A stretch of DNA of 64,000 bases from CAVTJX01 sp963735175 (GTDB lineage Bacteria; Electryoneota; RPQS01): contig CAVTJX010000017.1 of the NCBI GenBank assembly GCA_963735175.1, positions 1 through 64,000 on the forward strand, given 5' to 3'. The translations under genes were made by a program, and so were the position numbers. Below are positions 36,449-47,972 of the stretch, piece by piece (position 1 is the stretch's first letter; the number at the start of each line of letters is the position of its first letter). The notes under the pieces were generated by a model. That model was given only the letters and a program-made list of their open reading frames with translations, was not told where the DNA came from and searched no databases.

Positions 36449-38685
36449 TCAAAACAGCTGAAATGCCAAAGAAACCAAAATGTGACCGATACAGAATAGA
36501 TTATTCGTCGGCGGCGGACAAGATTCGGGATAGAGGCGGCGATAGGCGGCGCGGTGTTCGATGTTGCGTTTGACGAAGAGCCGCGTCTCGCGGAAGGGAA
36601 TGCGCTCAATGAACACGTCGCGCTCGCGCATACCGAACTTTTCACGTACCACGCCTGGGCGCGCGATTCGCCCGGCGTTGTATGCGCACAGGACAAGGAT
36701 CGTGTCACCGTGAAATTCTTCGAAGAGGCCAGCCAGGTGCGCAATGCCCAGTTCGAGATTGTGCAAGCCGGATCGTAAAGCCTGCTGGCGGACGTGCGCA
36801 GACCGAGCTTGCGCGCCTCGAGGCGGGCCGTGGCCGGCATGAGCTGCATCAGGCCAATCGCGCCCGACGGGACTGATGGCGCCCGGATTGTAATGGCTTT
36901 CCTGGCAGATGAGGCCGAACGACAAAGGACGGATCCAAGCCGTATTTTTCGCTCAGACGGCGGATGTCCTCGTCGTAAGCGCAGCGGATAGGCCGTGCTG
37001 AATGAAATCCGCCGGACGCGGTCCGTCGGAGCGCAGATAGGCTCCCAGGTCACTGAGAATAACCAGCCAGGCGGCGGAACGGTTGCCCTGCCAGAGCGTA
37101 TGCTGCGCTTTCCACCAGATGAAACCATCGGTGCCGGGCAGTTCGCGGCGCGCCAGCGGCCATTCGCGCATGGCGAGATCCGACAGGCGCATCGCGGTCA
37201 GCATCGCAAATTTGCGGCTAGTGCGGGCCGTAGGACCAAAGTTCGTCAAGGGACGGCGGGATCAGACGGCCGCTGCTTCGCGCTGCACGCGACCGGCATG
37301 ATCGCGCCGGAAAGCACGGCGTAGTAGGAAAACGGGAAAGCGGGCGAGGAGGTCGTCTTCGCGGGCCTGGGCCTCGGCGGACTGTCCGGCCATTGCCGCC
37401 GCGCGGCTGCTCCAGTAGCGACCTGCCGAGGCATAATCGGAGCCATCGTTCAGGTCGGCCAGCCGCTGAAAGATGGCGGCGGCCTCGACCATCTGATTGG
37501 CTTCCCACAGGGCGCGGCCAAAGCGCCAGAGGCAGTCGGCCTCTTCGCTGGTGCCTTTCCGCAGCTGCACGACACTCGCGATAGGCTGTCACCGCCTCCG
37601 CCGGGCGTTGGCCCGGTCAAGGTGCAGCATGCCGAGCAGATTGAACGCTTCCGCCACCGTCTGGGGATCGTTCAGCGCTTGAGTGGCTAGTTTCCAGCGC
37701 GGGAATGGCGATGCCGTCCTGATCGGACAGGTAGGCCGAGCGTCCGAGGTAAAGCCGTGCCCGGTACTGGTAAGTCTCCCTTGGAAAAGCGCCGCAGGTA
37801 GTCCTGCAACGTCAGAACCGCGTCCCGATGCCTCCCGAGGCCACTTTGAAAGCGCCCCCGGTAATAGTCCAGGATTTCGTCGTTCGGGCCGGTTCCCAAA
37901 CTGCGGGCGATTTCGCTGACCCGATCGAGACCGACGGCAAAGCTCCCGCCTCTCCTCCAACGCCTGAAACTCCGCTTCGAGTTCGGTTTTGGTTTGGGCG
38001 CGCGGTGCGTGGGCAAATTTCTTTTTGTAATTGGCAAGCAGGGATTGAATCTGCTGTGCTTCCGGAGTTGCGGGAGCAAGTAAATATGCCTGCCAGAGGC
38101 GGTTTACAGCCTCCTTGTGCCGACCGGCCGTCGCGAGGGCCTCGGCGGCGACTTGAGCCAGCTCTCTGCCGATCCGGAATTGGCGCAACACTTCGAGCGT
38201 GGCGGTCCACCAGATGCAGCAGGTCGTCCGGACGGGGCTCAGCGCGGAGGCCAAGAGCCAGTTCGAAAAGGGCTTGGTGTGCAAAGATCGACGCAGTGTC
38301 CTCGCTCAGCCGCGCCCAGTGCGTACGGGCGAGGGATGTCCGTTTTGCCGCTGTCAGGGCATCGGCTCGCAGCCATTCGGCATAATCCTCAAGGTCAGCG
38401 GGAACCCCTTGATCGAGGTTCAGCAACACCCCGGCCGGATCGTTGTCCTGACGGGCAGACCAGGCCAACAGGAAATTTGCCATCGGTTTCGTGCAACCCA
38501 GGCCACCGTCTTTAGCTGTGTGCAGAAGGTTTACTGCCGGCGGCTTTGTTGCCCGCGCCCCGCAAATCCCAGTACTGGGCAAAACAGGCTGAGTCCTCGG
38601 CCAGAGGACCCGCCACAGACAGAGTGGTCAGGCAAAAAAGCCCAATGAGCGGCAGAAGCAGGAAGGAAGTCAAGTTGCGAAGCAT
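36449..38685 (-). CDS. Lytic murein transglycosylase (Slt-like), heavily frameshifted
   Basis: Periplasmic enzyme that cleaves peptidoglycan glycan strands. It has a signal peptide (LRNLTSFLLLPLIGLFCL), then a long helical TPR-like region as in Slt70. The C-terminal SLT domain is ESHYNPGAISPVG with the catalytic Glu, GLMQLMPATA, and LCAYNAG. It ends RRLYPESCPPP. The conserved pieces are spread over all three frames, so eight or more frame changes exist between 36900 and 38560, the worst density in the window. Repaired length is about 740 aa, matching the family. The ATG at 38685 is the assumed start; it lies almost at the predicted transcription start. Confidence 0.8.
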
Positions 38686-38691
38686 AGGGAT

Positions 38692-38720
38692 AAAGTACAC
38701 ATTTCGCGCCTGAAATTCAA
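38692..38720 (-). promoter_or_regulatory. Promoter of the slt-selD-asd run
   Basis: Minus strand: TTGAAT (38720-38715), 17-base spacer, TACTTT (38697-38692). The start would fall at about 38685, the same place as the slt ATG. Confidence 0.5.
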
Positions 38721-38774
38721 CGATCCGAGGTTTTTCATGTCGGGCGGGAAAGTTGATTTATCCTGAGCGGGCGC

Positions 38775-38803
38775 TTGAAAGTTTGGTCAAGAATGGTTAT
38801 TTT
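38775..38803 (+). promoter_or_regulatory. Promoter of the surface-protein cluster
   Basis: TTGAAA (38775-38780), 17-base spacer, TATTTT (38798-38803), leaving a leader of about 50 bases before the ATG at 38859. Confidence 0.5.
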
Positions 38804-38858
38804 TAGCTCTTTACACGCCCCGAATTCCGGCTTTTCGATCCACCCCACCCTTCCCCCC

Positions 38859-41799
38859 ATGCGCCGTCTCCTCACGCTTTCTCTAACTGTATTGATTGCA
38901 GCGGTTTGCGCTCACGGACAGGATGTCTCGTTGTACGACATCCAGTACACTCCGAATCCAGACGGGATTTCCCCCCTTTCCGGCCAAACCGTGACCACCG
39001 GCGGCATCGTCACCGGCATTGCCTATCAAGGCTCAACCTCTCGCTATTTTCTTTCTGATCGTGGAGGCGGCCCGTGGCACGGAATCCTGGTTTATGAAAA
39101 TCAGGGCCGCAACCTGGCTCTGGGCGATTCGGTCTACTTCCGGGCGGAAGTACAGGAATCCAATACTCAGACCCGGCTGCGCAACATCGTCCCGTCGAGT
39201 TTCGTTCAGACTCCGGCGGTGGCCGAAATCGCACCCTACGATACGACGACGGGGGGTATCGGCGAGGCCATGGAAGGGGTGCTCGTCGAATTGCACAATG
39301 CCGTCGTAACCGCGATCGGCAGCGGCAATTTCACGGTGGATGACGGCAGCGGTCCGGTGACGATCAGTGACGGCTGGGAGTATTTGTTCACCCCCCTGGT
39401 GGGCGACACACTGATATTCATTCGCGGCCTCGTGCACTTCCGTCGCCAATCAGTTTTCGGTGAATCCCCGCGACGATTTCGATTTCGGATTCCACGGCAA
39501 CCGGCCGCCGGTGATTACCGGCGTCTCGTTCTCACCGGAAATGCCCTCGGCGCTGGAGTCGGACACCGTGACCGCGCAGATCATCGACGACTCGTTGATG
39601 GCCTCCGCCACGATCTACTACCGCTTCGCTCCGTACGGGGATACCGGGTCGGTGTATCTGACGCAGTCGATGTATGACGACGGCACGCATGGCGACGCAA
39701 CGGCCGGCGACAGTATCTGGACCGGCATCATTCCCGCCGGACCGGGCCGGATGTTCGCCTCGTTTTACGTGAAGGCCACGGACAACGTAGAATGCCTTCG
39801 CCACCAGCCCGACTGACGCACCACTGGCGACCTACACCTACATGATCCGTTCGGCCACGTTCTCGGTGTTTGACGCGCAGTATACCGGTTCACCCACGGG
39901 CGGCAGTCGGCGATTTCACAGACCACGTGCCAGACGATGACCGGCATCGTGACGGCAAGCCGGTTCGGCGGACGCAACACGATTTCTTCATTGCCGATCC
40001 GGGCGGCGGTCCGTGGAGCGGCCTCGATGTGCTACAGCCCGCCTTCGGCGGCCGAGTGTGGGAGACTGCGTGCGCGTGACGGCAACGATTCAGGAATTCC
40101 AATGAGTTTGACGGAACTCTCGCCGACGACCCGCGTGGACGTGCTCGGCTCGGGGCATCGTTCCCGCGCCACATACCGATTCCCTCGGCATCATGGCGCG
40201 ACTCTGCCGAAGCTTACGAGGGTACGCTGGTCAGCATCGAAGGCACTGCGTCGTGACGGACGTCAGCCCTGGAACTACAGGAATACGGCTTCAAGGTGCG
40301 CGACGGGCACAGCAGATGTCGTGGTGGTCAAAGATTGGCCGTGGGAATATGAACCGGCCGTCGGCGACACCTTCACGCGGCATGACCAGGCGTGCGTCGA
40401 CTATCTACAGCGGCAACGGCTGGGAACTGGCGCCGCGCGCAGGACGCCGACATCGGACTACATCGACCATCGCGCGCCCGCACTTTCGCAGCATGAGCAC
40501 CGTGGGCGAACGCGAAATCAATGTGCGTCTTCAACGAGGCGCTGTCGCCGACCGGACTGGACGTAATCGCCAATTACCGGGTGATCGACCAGACCGATCC
40601 GTCCTTCCCCGAGTTGCACGTCGCTTCCGCTTATCTGTTTTCGACGGCACGGACGATTCATATCGAGGTGATGGAAGCACTGGCGGACAGCCATGCGTAT
40701 CGTCTCGAAATCACCCGCGTGACAGACCTCGTCGGCAACGCGCTGGAAAACGTGACCACCAGTTTTGGCGGCTACTCGCCGACGCCGTGCGCGAGCGCGG
40801 CGGATATCTACGCCAACTTCTCGCAGTACGAATCCCAGGCAGTGACCATGCGCGGCGTGGTGACCTTCATGCAGGACGTGACGACAACGTCAGGTTCGCG
40901 GCGCATTTCCGCCTACCTGCAGGATGCAAGCGGCGCGGGCATGAGCATTTCGAACTCGGGCGCGGCCAGTACTTATCCCGGAATCCAGCGCGGCAATTTT
41001 ATTGAAATTTCCGGCCAGATAACGGCCTACGCGGGGACGATCCAGATGGGAGCGTTTACGGCGGCGAGCATGAGCGTCCTTGCCGAGCATGTGCCGCTGC
41101 CCGCGCCGATCGTGGTAAATACCGGCGACCGCCGGTTACAGCGGCAGATTGTCCACACCTCGTCGCAGGACAATTACAGTTCGGGCACGTGGATTCAGAC
41201 GACGGGCGCGATCCGCGCGGTTGACGAGAACGTCGGCGGCGGCACGAACATCCAGATCGACGATGGGTCGGGCAACCTGATCATCCGTTTGTGGGATTCG
41301 ATGAATGTCGACAGCGTGCTGCTGGCAGACCACTGGTACCGCCTGCGCGACCTGCCCGGCAAGCGGCTGACGATTCTGGGGCCGTCTTCAACCTACAACG
41401 GCGATTTCCAGATGCTGGTCGGCTACGCCGAGGACTTTCAAGGTTCCGGCGGACGAACTGGGGATGGGCCTTGCGGAAACGATGAACTTGTCCATCGGTG
41501 ACGCGACACAGACCTTTGAGAACCGGCCGTTCGCGCCGGATCTCGGCCAGACGCTGAAATTGCGCGTCGAATCGCCGGCTGCCAGCGAGGTGCGGCTGCG
41601 CGTCTTTGACTTGCGCGGGCACATGGTGAAGACACTGTGGGACAATCCGTCAGGCGGTTCAGTCATCATCGACTGGAACGGCCGGGACGATTTGAACAAC
41701 CTGCTGCCCATGGGCACCTACCTGCTGCACCTCGAATGCGTGCGCAATGGCAAGACGGAAAGCAAGATGAAGCCGGTGGTGATTGGCACCCGGTTGTAA
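38859..41799 (+). CDS. Large secreted OB-fold protein with FlgD-like C-terminal domain, frameshifted
   Basis: Exported protein of about 980 aa starting MRRLLTLSLTVLIAAVCA (signal peptide, cleavage after AHG-QD). It contains repeated OB-fold units of the YhcR/DUF5689 kind. Unit 1 is DIQYTPNPDGISPLSGQTV…GIVTGIAY…RYFLSDRGGGPWHGILVY; a second copy near 39870 is DAQYTGSPTGG…GIVTASRFGG…FFIADPGGGPWSGLDVL; a third lies at 40795-41100. A FlgD-like Ig domain closes it (LRVFDLRGHMVKTLW, then IIDWNGRDDLNNLLPMGTYLLHLE). At least five frame changes occur, mostly 39450-40520. These OB folds are typical of extracellular nucleases and phosphatases, but no nuclease catalytic motif was found. Confidence 0.75.
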
Positions 41800-41842
41800 G
41801 CGGCACGATCGAACACTGAACTCAAGGACAGCGAGGCTTCCT

Positions 41843-42761
41843 TTGAAATTCCTGGCAACGCTTTTGTTTTTGATTGTGCCGCTGATCGCGGCCGCGCAAC
41901 TGGTCTCCAATCCGAATCCTCCCGTGCCCGCCGCGCAGGCTGTGGGCGGCGCTTACACTGCCGCGGCGACCGGCGCCGAGGCGCTCTACTGGAATCCCTC
42001 GGGACTTGCCTACGGCAAGGGATCCGAGGGCCGCTTTGCCTACCAGCAGATCTGGGGCGCGAGTTTCCTGTCGCACCTTGCGGCCAGCGGCTACACGACG
42101 CTGCCGCGCGGATTCGGCGGCGTGGCCCTCAGCGTGCAGAACCTGGGAACGCGGGACGGCGGATCCACCCTGGCCAACGAAAACGAAATCGCCCTGGGGC
42201 ACGGCTTGCTGCTGCAGCGTGACATCCACTCCTCGCTGGCTTTCGGCTATACCCTGAAGCTGATCCAGTACAGCCTCGGCGAGTCCGTGGCCGACGCCAA
42301 CGGCAACAGTCTGCATCTCGGCAACGCCAACGCGTTGGGTATCGATGTGGGCGCGACGGCGCAGCTCTGGGATCGCTTCCGGTTGGGCGGCGCTTTCAAG
42401 AACATCAACAATCCACAGATGGGCGGCAGCGGGCACGAGCGGGATTTGCCGCGGATGCTGTCCGCCGGCGTCGCCTATTCGCCGTATTACGCCGTACGCA
42501 CGACCTTCGACCTGGAACGGATTCTTCTACGGCGAGACACAGTTCAAGGCCGGCATCAACGCGCAAGTGGTGGAACCCCTGGACCTGCGCCTCGGCGTGA
42601 TCACCAATCCCAATAGTTTTACGGCGGGCTTTGGCTTCCACTGGCGGGAATTGGTACTGGACTATGCCTTCATGTATCACCCGGTGCTCAGCCCTTCGCA
42701 TCTTGTCGGTATCGGCTTTAACCTTGACCAATCCGTTGCAGAGATCGGGAAGGCCAAATGA
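41843..42761 (+). CDS. PorV/PorQ-like outer-membrane barrel, one frameshift
   Basis: Outer-membrane protein of about 305 aa. It has a signal peptide (LKFLATLLFLIVPLIAA) and the family start AQAVGGAYTAAATGAEALYWNPSGLAY, seen in PorV/PorQ and UPF0164 proteins. Alternating amphipathic strands follow to the aromatic end HLVGIGFNLDQSV. The frame changes once near 42525 (LERILL joins YGETQFKAGINAQVVEPL). The TTG at 41843 is the likely start; the open frame from 41783 overlaps the previous gene. PorV proteins shuttle type IX substrates, which fits the sorting-domain proteins nearby, but this copy could equally be a PorQ-like barrel. Confidence 0.72.
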
Positions 42762-45314
42762 AGCGAGTGGCGCTGCTACTAATCGGTCTGGCGCTCGTGT
42801 GCCTGCGTGCAGACGCGGCGGAGGTGTTCGAACTGAACACCGCGACGCTGGATCAGCTCCATACGCTGCCGATCACCGATGCCCAGGCGGATATCATCTG
42901 GCAGCATTTGTTGTATGAAGGCCCCTTCGAATCGATCTACGAAGTGGGCGATCTACCCGGCTTTGACGCGCAGACGCTGGCCGCCCTGCGCGAGCGGATT
43001 CGCGTAAATTCGCCCCGCCCCGTCGACGCGCGCATCGAACGCATCGAAGACGCGTATTACCGCATCGAAACGCTGGGCACGGAAGAAGGCACCAATGTCG
43101 GCCTGGTGGACGAATGGATCGACCGCCTGATGGAGCCCTTGAACGTCAACGAAGCGTCGCTGGACGAGCTGATGGACCTGCAGAATGTGTCGCCCGCGGA
43201 CGCGGTGGCGATCTATCAGGGGGTGCAGCGGCAGGGCGGCATTCGCGGCGCGCGCGATCTGCGGGCGGTTCCCGGTCTTTCCGACTGGGGCTATCGCAAC
43301 GCGCGTAATTATCTCGGCTATGACAGCACGCGCCACGCCAACCGGCTGCACGGAACCTACACTTTCCGCGCCTACAACACGCCGTTCTTCGCCGACGAAG
43401 AACTGGCGATTGATCCGAGCGCACTGATCGATCCCCGGCCCGACGTCAGCCACAAACTGCGCATGACGTACGGCACAGTGAAAGGCGGAGTACTGTGGCA
43501 TCGCAACCTGGGCGAAGAAACGTTTTCCGCCAGCGGCACCGCTAATATTCCGGAATTGAAGTGGTTCGCCGGAATCGAGAAGCGCCGTCTCGGTCCCATT
43601 CAATTTGACCGGACTTACATCGGCAGTTATCAGGTCTCCTTCGGGCAGGGCCTGGTGATGGAAAGCGGCGACTATTTCAGTCCGCGCTATTCGGGTTTCG
43701 GCTTCGACAAGCGCATCACGGGCGTCGCCCCGGATCTTTCGCGCGCTCAGGAACTGACGATGCGCGGCGCGGCCACCGAGGCGCGCTACGGCAAGTTCAA
43801 GGCGGTGGGATTTTTCTCGGCGGACAAGAAAGACGCGGTCTTGAATCCCGACGGCTCGCTGAACCGCCTGATCACCCTCGTCCCCCGCACCGATCAGGAT
43901 ATTTACCCCTCCTATCAGAAGCTGGAAAACGGCGACACGGTATTCGTGCCGGCGTATGCCGGCAGGCAGTCGATGCTGAACGCGGTGACGGAAGTCGGTC
44001 TCGGCGGCGAGTTGGCCTTCCGCCCGTGGGCCGGCGCCTCGCTGGGTTTTGCCGCAACGCAGTTCATGTACAATAAACCGCTTAAGCCGGATCTTGGGCA
44101 AACGTACCGCTTTGACGCGAAGACCCGCTCGGGCGCCGACACGGCGGTGGAACTGTATGCCGTGATCGACCCGCAGGAGCGCGACGAGATCGCTGACAAC
44201 GATCTCAATTCCGAGATCCGGACCGCTTACCGCTCCACTGGCACCTCATCGCTGTGGTCCGGAGCGAATTCTGTGCGGCGGATTTACGGCTTCAGTCTCA
44301 TGAGCGTGCTGAACAACTACACGTTTCAGGCCGAATACGGTGAGATGGACAACGGCGGCGGCTTTCTGAAGCAGGGCGACGAGCCGCACGCGCTGGTGAC
44401 GTCGCTGCACGCGCAGTGGAATTCGCTGACGGCACTGGCCGTCTACCGCGATTATTCCATCGACTACGACAATCCCTACTGCCGCGGTTTCTCCAACTAC
44501 GCGCGCTACAACGGCTCAACCTACGAAGACGAGTTCTATCTTGCGCAACCGGTGTTCGCGCAGTTAGAGCGCAACGCGGCGGGACCGCAAGCCGAGCGCG
44601 GCGTCTACTTCTTCGACTCGCTATCAGGTTTCGCGGCCTCTGACCGTTGACGCCGAGGCGGACAACTGGACGCGCGTCGCCGATCAGGCGGATTATTACC
44701 GCTGGGTGGCGAAAATCGCCTACCGGCCCGTCTGGCCGATCGTACTCCGTATCCGGCAGAAGTTGCAGGGACGCTGGAACTACGACTTTGAGAAAGAAAC
44801 CGGATTCAAGACGTACGAGAATCGCATCAACCTTGAATTCCGCCTGTCGCGCTACGACAATATCGACTTCCTTTACGCCACCGGCTACACGAGCTTTACG
44901 CCCCGGCCACGACTCGGCGGTCAAGTCGATCCGAACGGCCTCTCGCCCCTGGATGCGCAGGGCGCTTCGCCGACAGAGGCGCTGGGCGTGCAGATGACGC
45001 ACAACTTTTCGCCCTACTTCCGCGTGCGCGGCGCGTGGTTGATCTACGACGGTTTCTTCTGGAACTTCGAAGACAGCGACTTTGCCGTGCTCGACGGACG
45101 CTCGTCTCGCTGGTGGGTGTCGATTTCGAACCGGCTTTCCGGTTCGCTGGCATTGCGCGCTAAGCTGACCGGCGACAGTGCTTATCCCGTTACGTGGGTG
45201 CAGGCCCGCGACAACAACGCCTATCCGACGACAATTCCGGGCCGCGAATATACGGGCGACAATGTGACGAAAAACGCGTTGTCATTCCGCATCCAGCTCG
45301 ATTACCTGTTTTGA
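42758..45314 (+). CDS. Helix-hairpin-helix (ComEA-like) protein fused to an outer-membrane barrel, one frameshift
   Basis: About 851 aa. A signal peptide (MKRVALLLIGLALVCLRADA) is followed by two HhH units of the ComEA type: FELNTATLDQLHTLPITDAQ…YEVGDLPGFDAQ at about 24-75, and LNVNEASLDELMDLQNVSPADA…RDLRAVPGLSDWGYRN at about 127-180. The remaining 650 residues are amphipathic strands ending RIQLDYLF, typical of an outer-membrane barrel. One frame change lies near 44625-44640. HhH units bind DNA in ComEA, but here they sit in front of a barrel. The ATG overlaps the PorV-like stop as ATGA, so the two are co-translated. Confidence 0.78.
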
Positions 45315-45373
45315 TCTCACGTGTCGCTTGATCCCGCCCTGGGGGCGGATGAACCTCTCTCCACTGATACAGC

Positions 45374-46240
45374 ATGGCAATTCTGATTGACGAAAACAGC
45401 CGCGTGATCGTGCAGGGCGTCACCGGCGGCGCCGGCATGTTCCACGCGGGCGAAATGAAGAGCTATGGAACCCGCATCGTCGCCGGCACATCGCCGGGCA
45501 AGGGCGGTTCCACTGTGCACGATATTCCCGTTTACGATACCGTCGCCGAATGCGTCGCCCATCATCAGGCCGACACATCGGTGATCTTCCTCCCCGCCGC
45601 GGCCGTGAAGGATGCCGTGATTGAAGCGGTGCACGCGGGCATCCGCACAGTGGTGGTTGTGCCCGAGCACATCCCCATCGCCGACATGATGCTCATCCGC
45701 CGGGAGGCGCAAAAGCACGGCGCGCTGATTCTCGGCGGCAACACGGCAGGCGTGATTTCGCCCGGCCGTGCCAATATCGGCATCATTCCGCCGCTCGCGT
45801 TCAAGCGCGGACGGGTGGGAACGGTCTCGCGTTCGGGTTCTATCACCTACTATCTCGCGGACACACTGTCACGCGCGGGCTACGGTGAAACGACTTGCGT
45901 GGGCCTCGGCGGCGACCCCGTGCTCGGCAGCACTTTCAACGACGTGCTGGCACTGTTCGAAAAGGATCCGGAAACAAAAGCCGTGTGCCTGGCGGGCGAA
46001 ATCGGCGGTGTCTACGAGGAAATCGCCGCGCAGACAATTTCCAAAATGTCGAAGCCGGTGATCGCGATCATCGGCGGGGTCTTCGCCCCGCAGGGCAAGC
46101 GCATGGGCCACGCCGGCGCGATTGTGGAAGGCGAGATGGGCACAGCGCAATCCAAGCTGAAGGCACTCGAGGCCGGCGGCGCGCACATTGCAAAGACGTT
46201 TAAGGACATTCCCGAGATCCTCGCGCGGCTGCACGTTTGA
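45374..46240 (+). CDS. sucD: Succinyl-CoA ligase subunit alpha
   Basis: Alpha subunit of the citric-acid-cycle enzyme that makes ATP or GTP from succinyl-CoA. The 288-aa protein has the CoA-binding N-terminus (VIVQGVTGGAGMFHAGEM), GGNTAGVISPG, and the phosphorylated histidine H246 in GKRMGHAGAIV. The usual partner sucC is not adjacent, so the beta subunit must be encoded elsewhere. The frame is intact. The gene lies 59 bases after the barrel gene and 2 bases before rsmA. Confidence 0.95.
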   Translation: MAILIDENSRVIVQGVTGGAGMFHAGEMKSYGTRIVAGTSPGKGGSTVHDIPVYDTVAECVAHHQADTSVIFLPAAAVKDAVIEAVHAGIRTVVVVPEHIPIADMMLIRREAQKHGALILGGNTAGVISPGRANIGIIPPLAFKRGRVGTVSRSGSITYYLADTLSRAGYGETTCVGLGGDPVLGSTFNDVLALFEKDPETKAVCLAGEIGGVYEEIAAQTISKMSKPVIAIIGGVFAPQGKRMGHAGAIVEGEMGTAQSKLKALEAGGAHIAKTFKDIPEILARLHV

Positions 46241-46242
46241 GC

Positions 46243-47106
46243 ATGAAACCCGTCCCGCCCGCGAAGAAAAGCCTCGGGCAGTGCTTTCTTGTCGAGCATA
46301 GCTATGCCTGGCAAATTGCCGATGCGCTGAGCATTCAACGCGGCGAGACAGTTCTTGAAGTCGGACCCGGGCGCGGGATGCTGACCGAAGCGCTGCTGGA
46401 ACGCGGCGCGCGCGTGATCGCGATTGAAATTGACCAGCGTCTGCTGGAGCCGTTGCGGGAGCGGTTCGGTGCGTTGTCGAATTTCGAGCTGCGGCATGAG
46501 GATTTTCTCGCGACCGACATCGAGCGGCTGCTACCCTCCGGCAGCGCCAAGGTGGCAGGCAATCTGCCCTACCATCTCGTCGCGCAAATCGTTTTCAAGC
46601 TGTTGGAGCACGCGCGCTGCGCGCGGCACAACGCCAGCTTGCCGTGGATCGATGCGGCGGTGTTGATGATGCAGAAGGAAGTCGCTGACCGGGTCGTGGC
46701 GCGGCCAGGCGGCAAGGCGTGGAGCCGGATTTCCGTCTTCACGCAACTCGAAGCCGCCGCTCACGCGGTGACAACCGTTCCGGCCGGCGCGTTTCGTCCG
46801 GTGCCACAGGTGGACGGCGGCGTGGTGCGTCTCGATTTCCAGCGCCTGCCGGAGAACTACCCGCGCGATTTTCAGATTTTCGAACGCATCGTCCGCTACA
46901 CGTTTCATCAGCGACGCAAGATGCTGAAATCCTCGCTGTCAGGTCTCGCGGGAATCCACCCCTTCTGGCAGGACGCCGCCCTTGATTTTACACGGCGGCC
47001 GGAAACGCTTTCCACCGCCGAGTGGGTGCAACTCGCGGATGTGATCGCCGCGGCGCAAACGCGGCGCGATCGATCGCCCGACGATTCGCCTTCCGTTTTC
47101 GAATAA
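46243..47106 (+). CDS. rsmA: 16S rRNA dimethyladenosine transferase
   Basis: Methylates two adjacent adenines in the 3' end of 16S rRNA (KsgA). The 287-aa protein starts PAKKSLGQCFLVE and has the SAM-binding motif LEVGPGRGMLTEALLERGA. The catalytic VAGNLPYHLVAQI (NLPY) follows, and then the C-terminal FHQRRKMLKSSL, the rRNA contact motif. The ATG at 46243 is just after the sucD stop. Intact. Confidence 0.96.
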   Translation: MKPVPPAKKSLGQCFLVEHSYAWQIADALSIQRGETVLEVGPGRGMLTEALLERGARVIAIEIDQRLLEPLRERFGALSNFELRHEDFLATDIERLLPSGSAKVAGNLPYHLVAQIVFKLLEHARCARHNASLPWIDAAVLMMQKEVADRVVARPGGKAWSRISVFTQLEAAAHAVTTVPAGAFRPVPQVDGGVVRLDFQRLPENYPRDFQIFERIVRYTFHQRRKMLKSSLSGLAGIHPFWQDAALDFTRRPETLSTAEWVQLADVIAAAQTRRDRSPDDSPSVFE

Positions 47107-47148
47107 CGCCGGCAAATTCAGGCCGGCGCATTCATAGGGTCCGCCTCC

Positions 47149-47937
47149 ATGTCCGTGCTCGTTCAGGCCCAGGGGATTGTGTTGCATCGGCTGCGCCACG
47201 GCGAAACGTCGCTCATTCTGAACGTCTTCACCCGCGAATTCGGGAAGATCGGACTGATGGCCAAGGGCGCACGCGGGAAAAGCAAGCTCGCCTCCTCGGC
47301 GGGACTGGAACTTTTCAACGAGGCACAGTTCGTTTTTTACCGCAAGCCAACGCGCGATCTGCAGATGTTGAAGGAGTGGGCGTTGAACGCCGCGCATTCG
47401 CCGCTGCGCGAGGATCTCGACCGACTGACGGTGGGCAGCGCTATCATGGAATTGCTCTCCCGCTGCCTGCACGAAGAAGATCCGCATCCGGAACTTTACG
47501 ACACCACCGTGGCGGCGCTGAAAGCCCTTGACGACCGCCCCGCGCACCCGCTGCCGCTGTTGTGGGCCTTTGAGCTGCAACTGTTCCGCGTGCTGGGCTT
47601 CGCACTGCAGATTGAAAACTGTGTACTCAGCGGCCGGTCGCTCGTGCCGCCCTTTGAACGAGAGATTCGCTACCGCCTGACCGACGGCAGCTTCGCGCAT
47701 CCCGCGGCGCCGAGCGACGCGTCCTTTGCGGGCGGCCTTTCGCCGGAAGCGTTTGGCGCTTTGGGCGCACTCGTCAATTTGCCGCCGGATTTCGCGGGCA
47801 AGATGGTGCTGGGGCCGCGCGCCAACCGCGAGATCGCCCACTTCCTCATGCGCTATCTTGAAACACATTTGCCCGTTAAGGGCCGACTGCGCTCGCTGAA
47901 TGCGCTCTCCTGGGGCGCGCCTCCGTCCGAATCCTGA
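47149..47937 (+). CDS. recO: DNA repair protein RecO
   Basis: RecFOR-pathway protein that anneals DNA and helps load RecA. The N-terminal OB fold is typical (QAQGIVLHRLRHGETSLILNVFTREFGKIGLMAKGARG), followed by the helical domain (LYDTTVAALKALDD). The family zinc finger appears lost: only one Cys remains (IENCVLSGR) where four are usual. 262 aa, intact. It partners recR (20754-21362). A weak hairpin (GCCGGC…GCCGGC) lies between rsmA and this gene. Confidence 0.92.
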   Translation: MSVLVQAQGIVLHRLRHGETSLILNVFTREFGKIGLMAKGARGKSKLASSAGLELFNEAQFVFYRKPTRDLQMLKEWALNAAHSPLREDLDRLTVGSAIMELLSRCLHEEDPHPELYDTTVAALKALDDRPAHPLPLLWAFELQLFRVLGFALQIENCVLSGRSLVPPFEREIRYRLTDGSFAHPAAPSDASFAGGLSPEAFGALGALVNLPPDFAGKMVLGPRANREIAHFLMRYLETHLPVKGRLRSLNALSWGAPPSES

Positions 47938-47972
47938 ATTTGTAATTCATCCCCCACCTAATCCGCATATCC

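Noticed and set aside
42953..44101. 382-codon antisense frame over the HhH-barrel gene
   Set aside because: No start signal and no motifs, while the sense gene is well supported by HhH motifs and barrel strands.
47107..47148. Terminator between rsmA and recO
   Set aside because: A 6-bp GCCGGC hairpin without a T-run is too weak to call, and the genes are closely packed.
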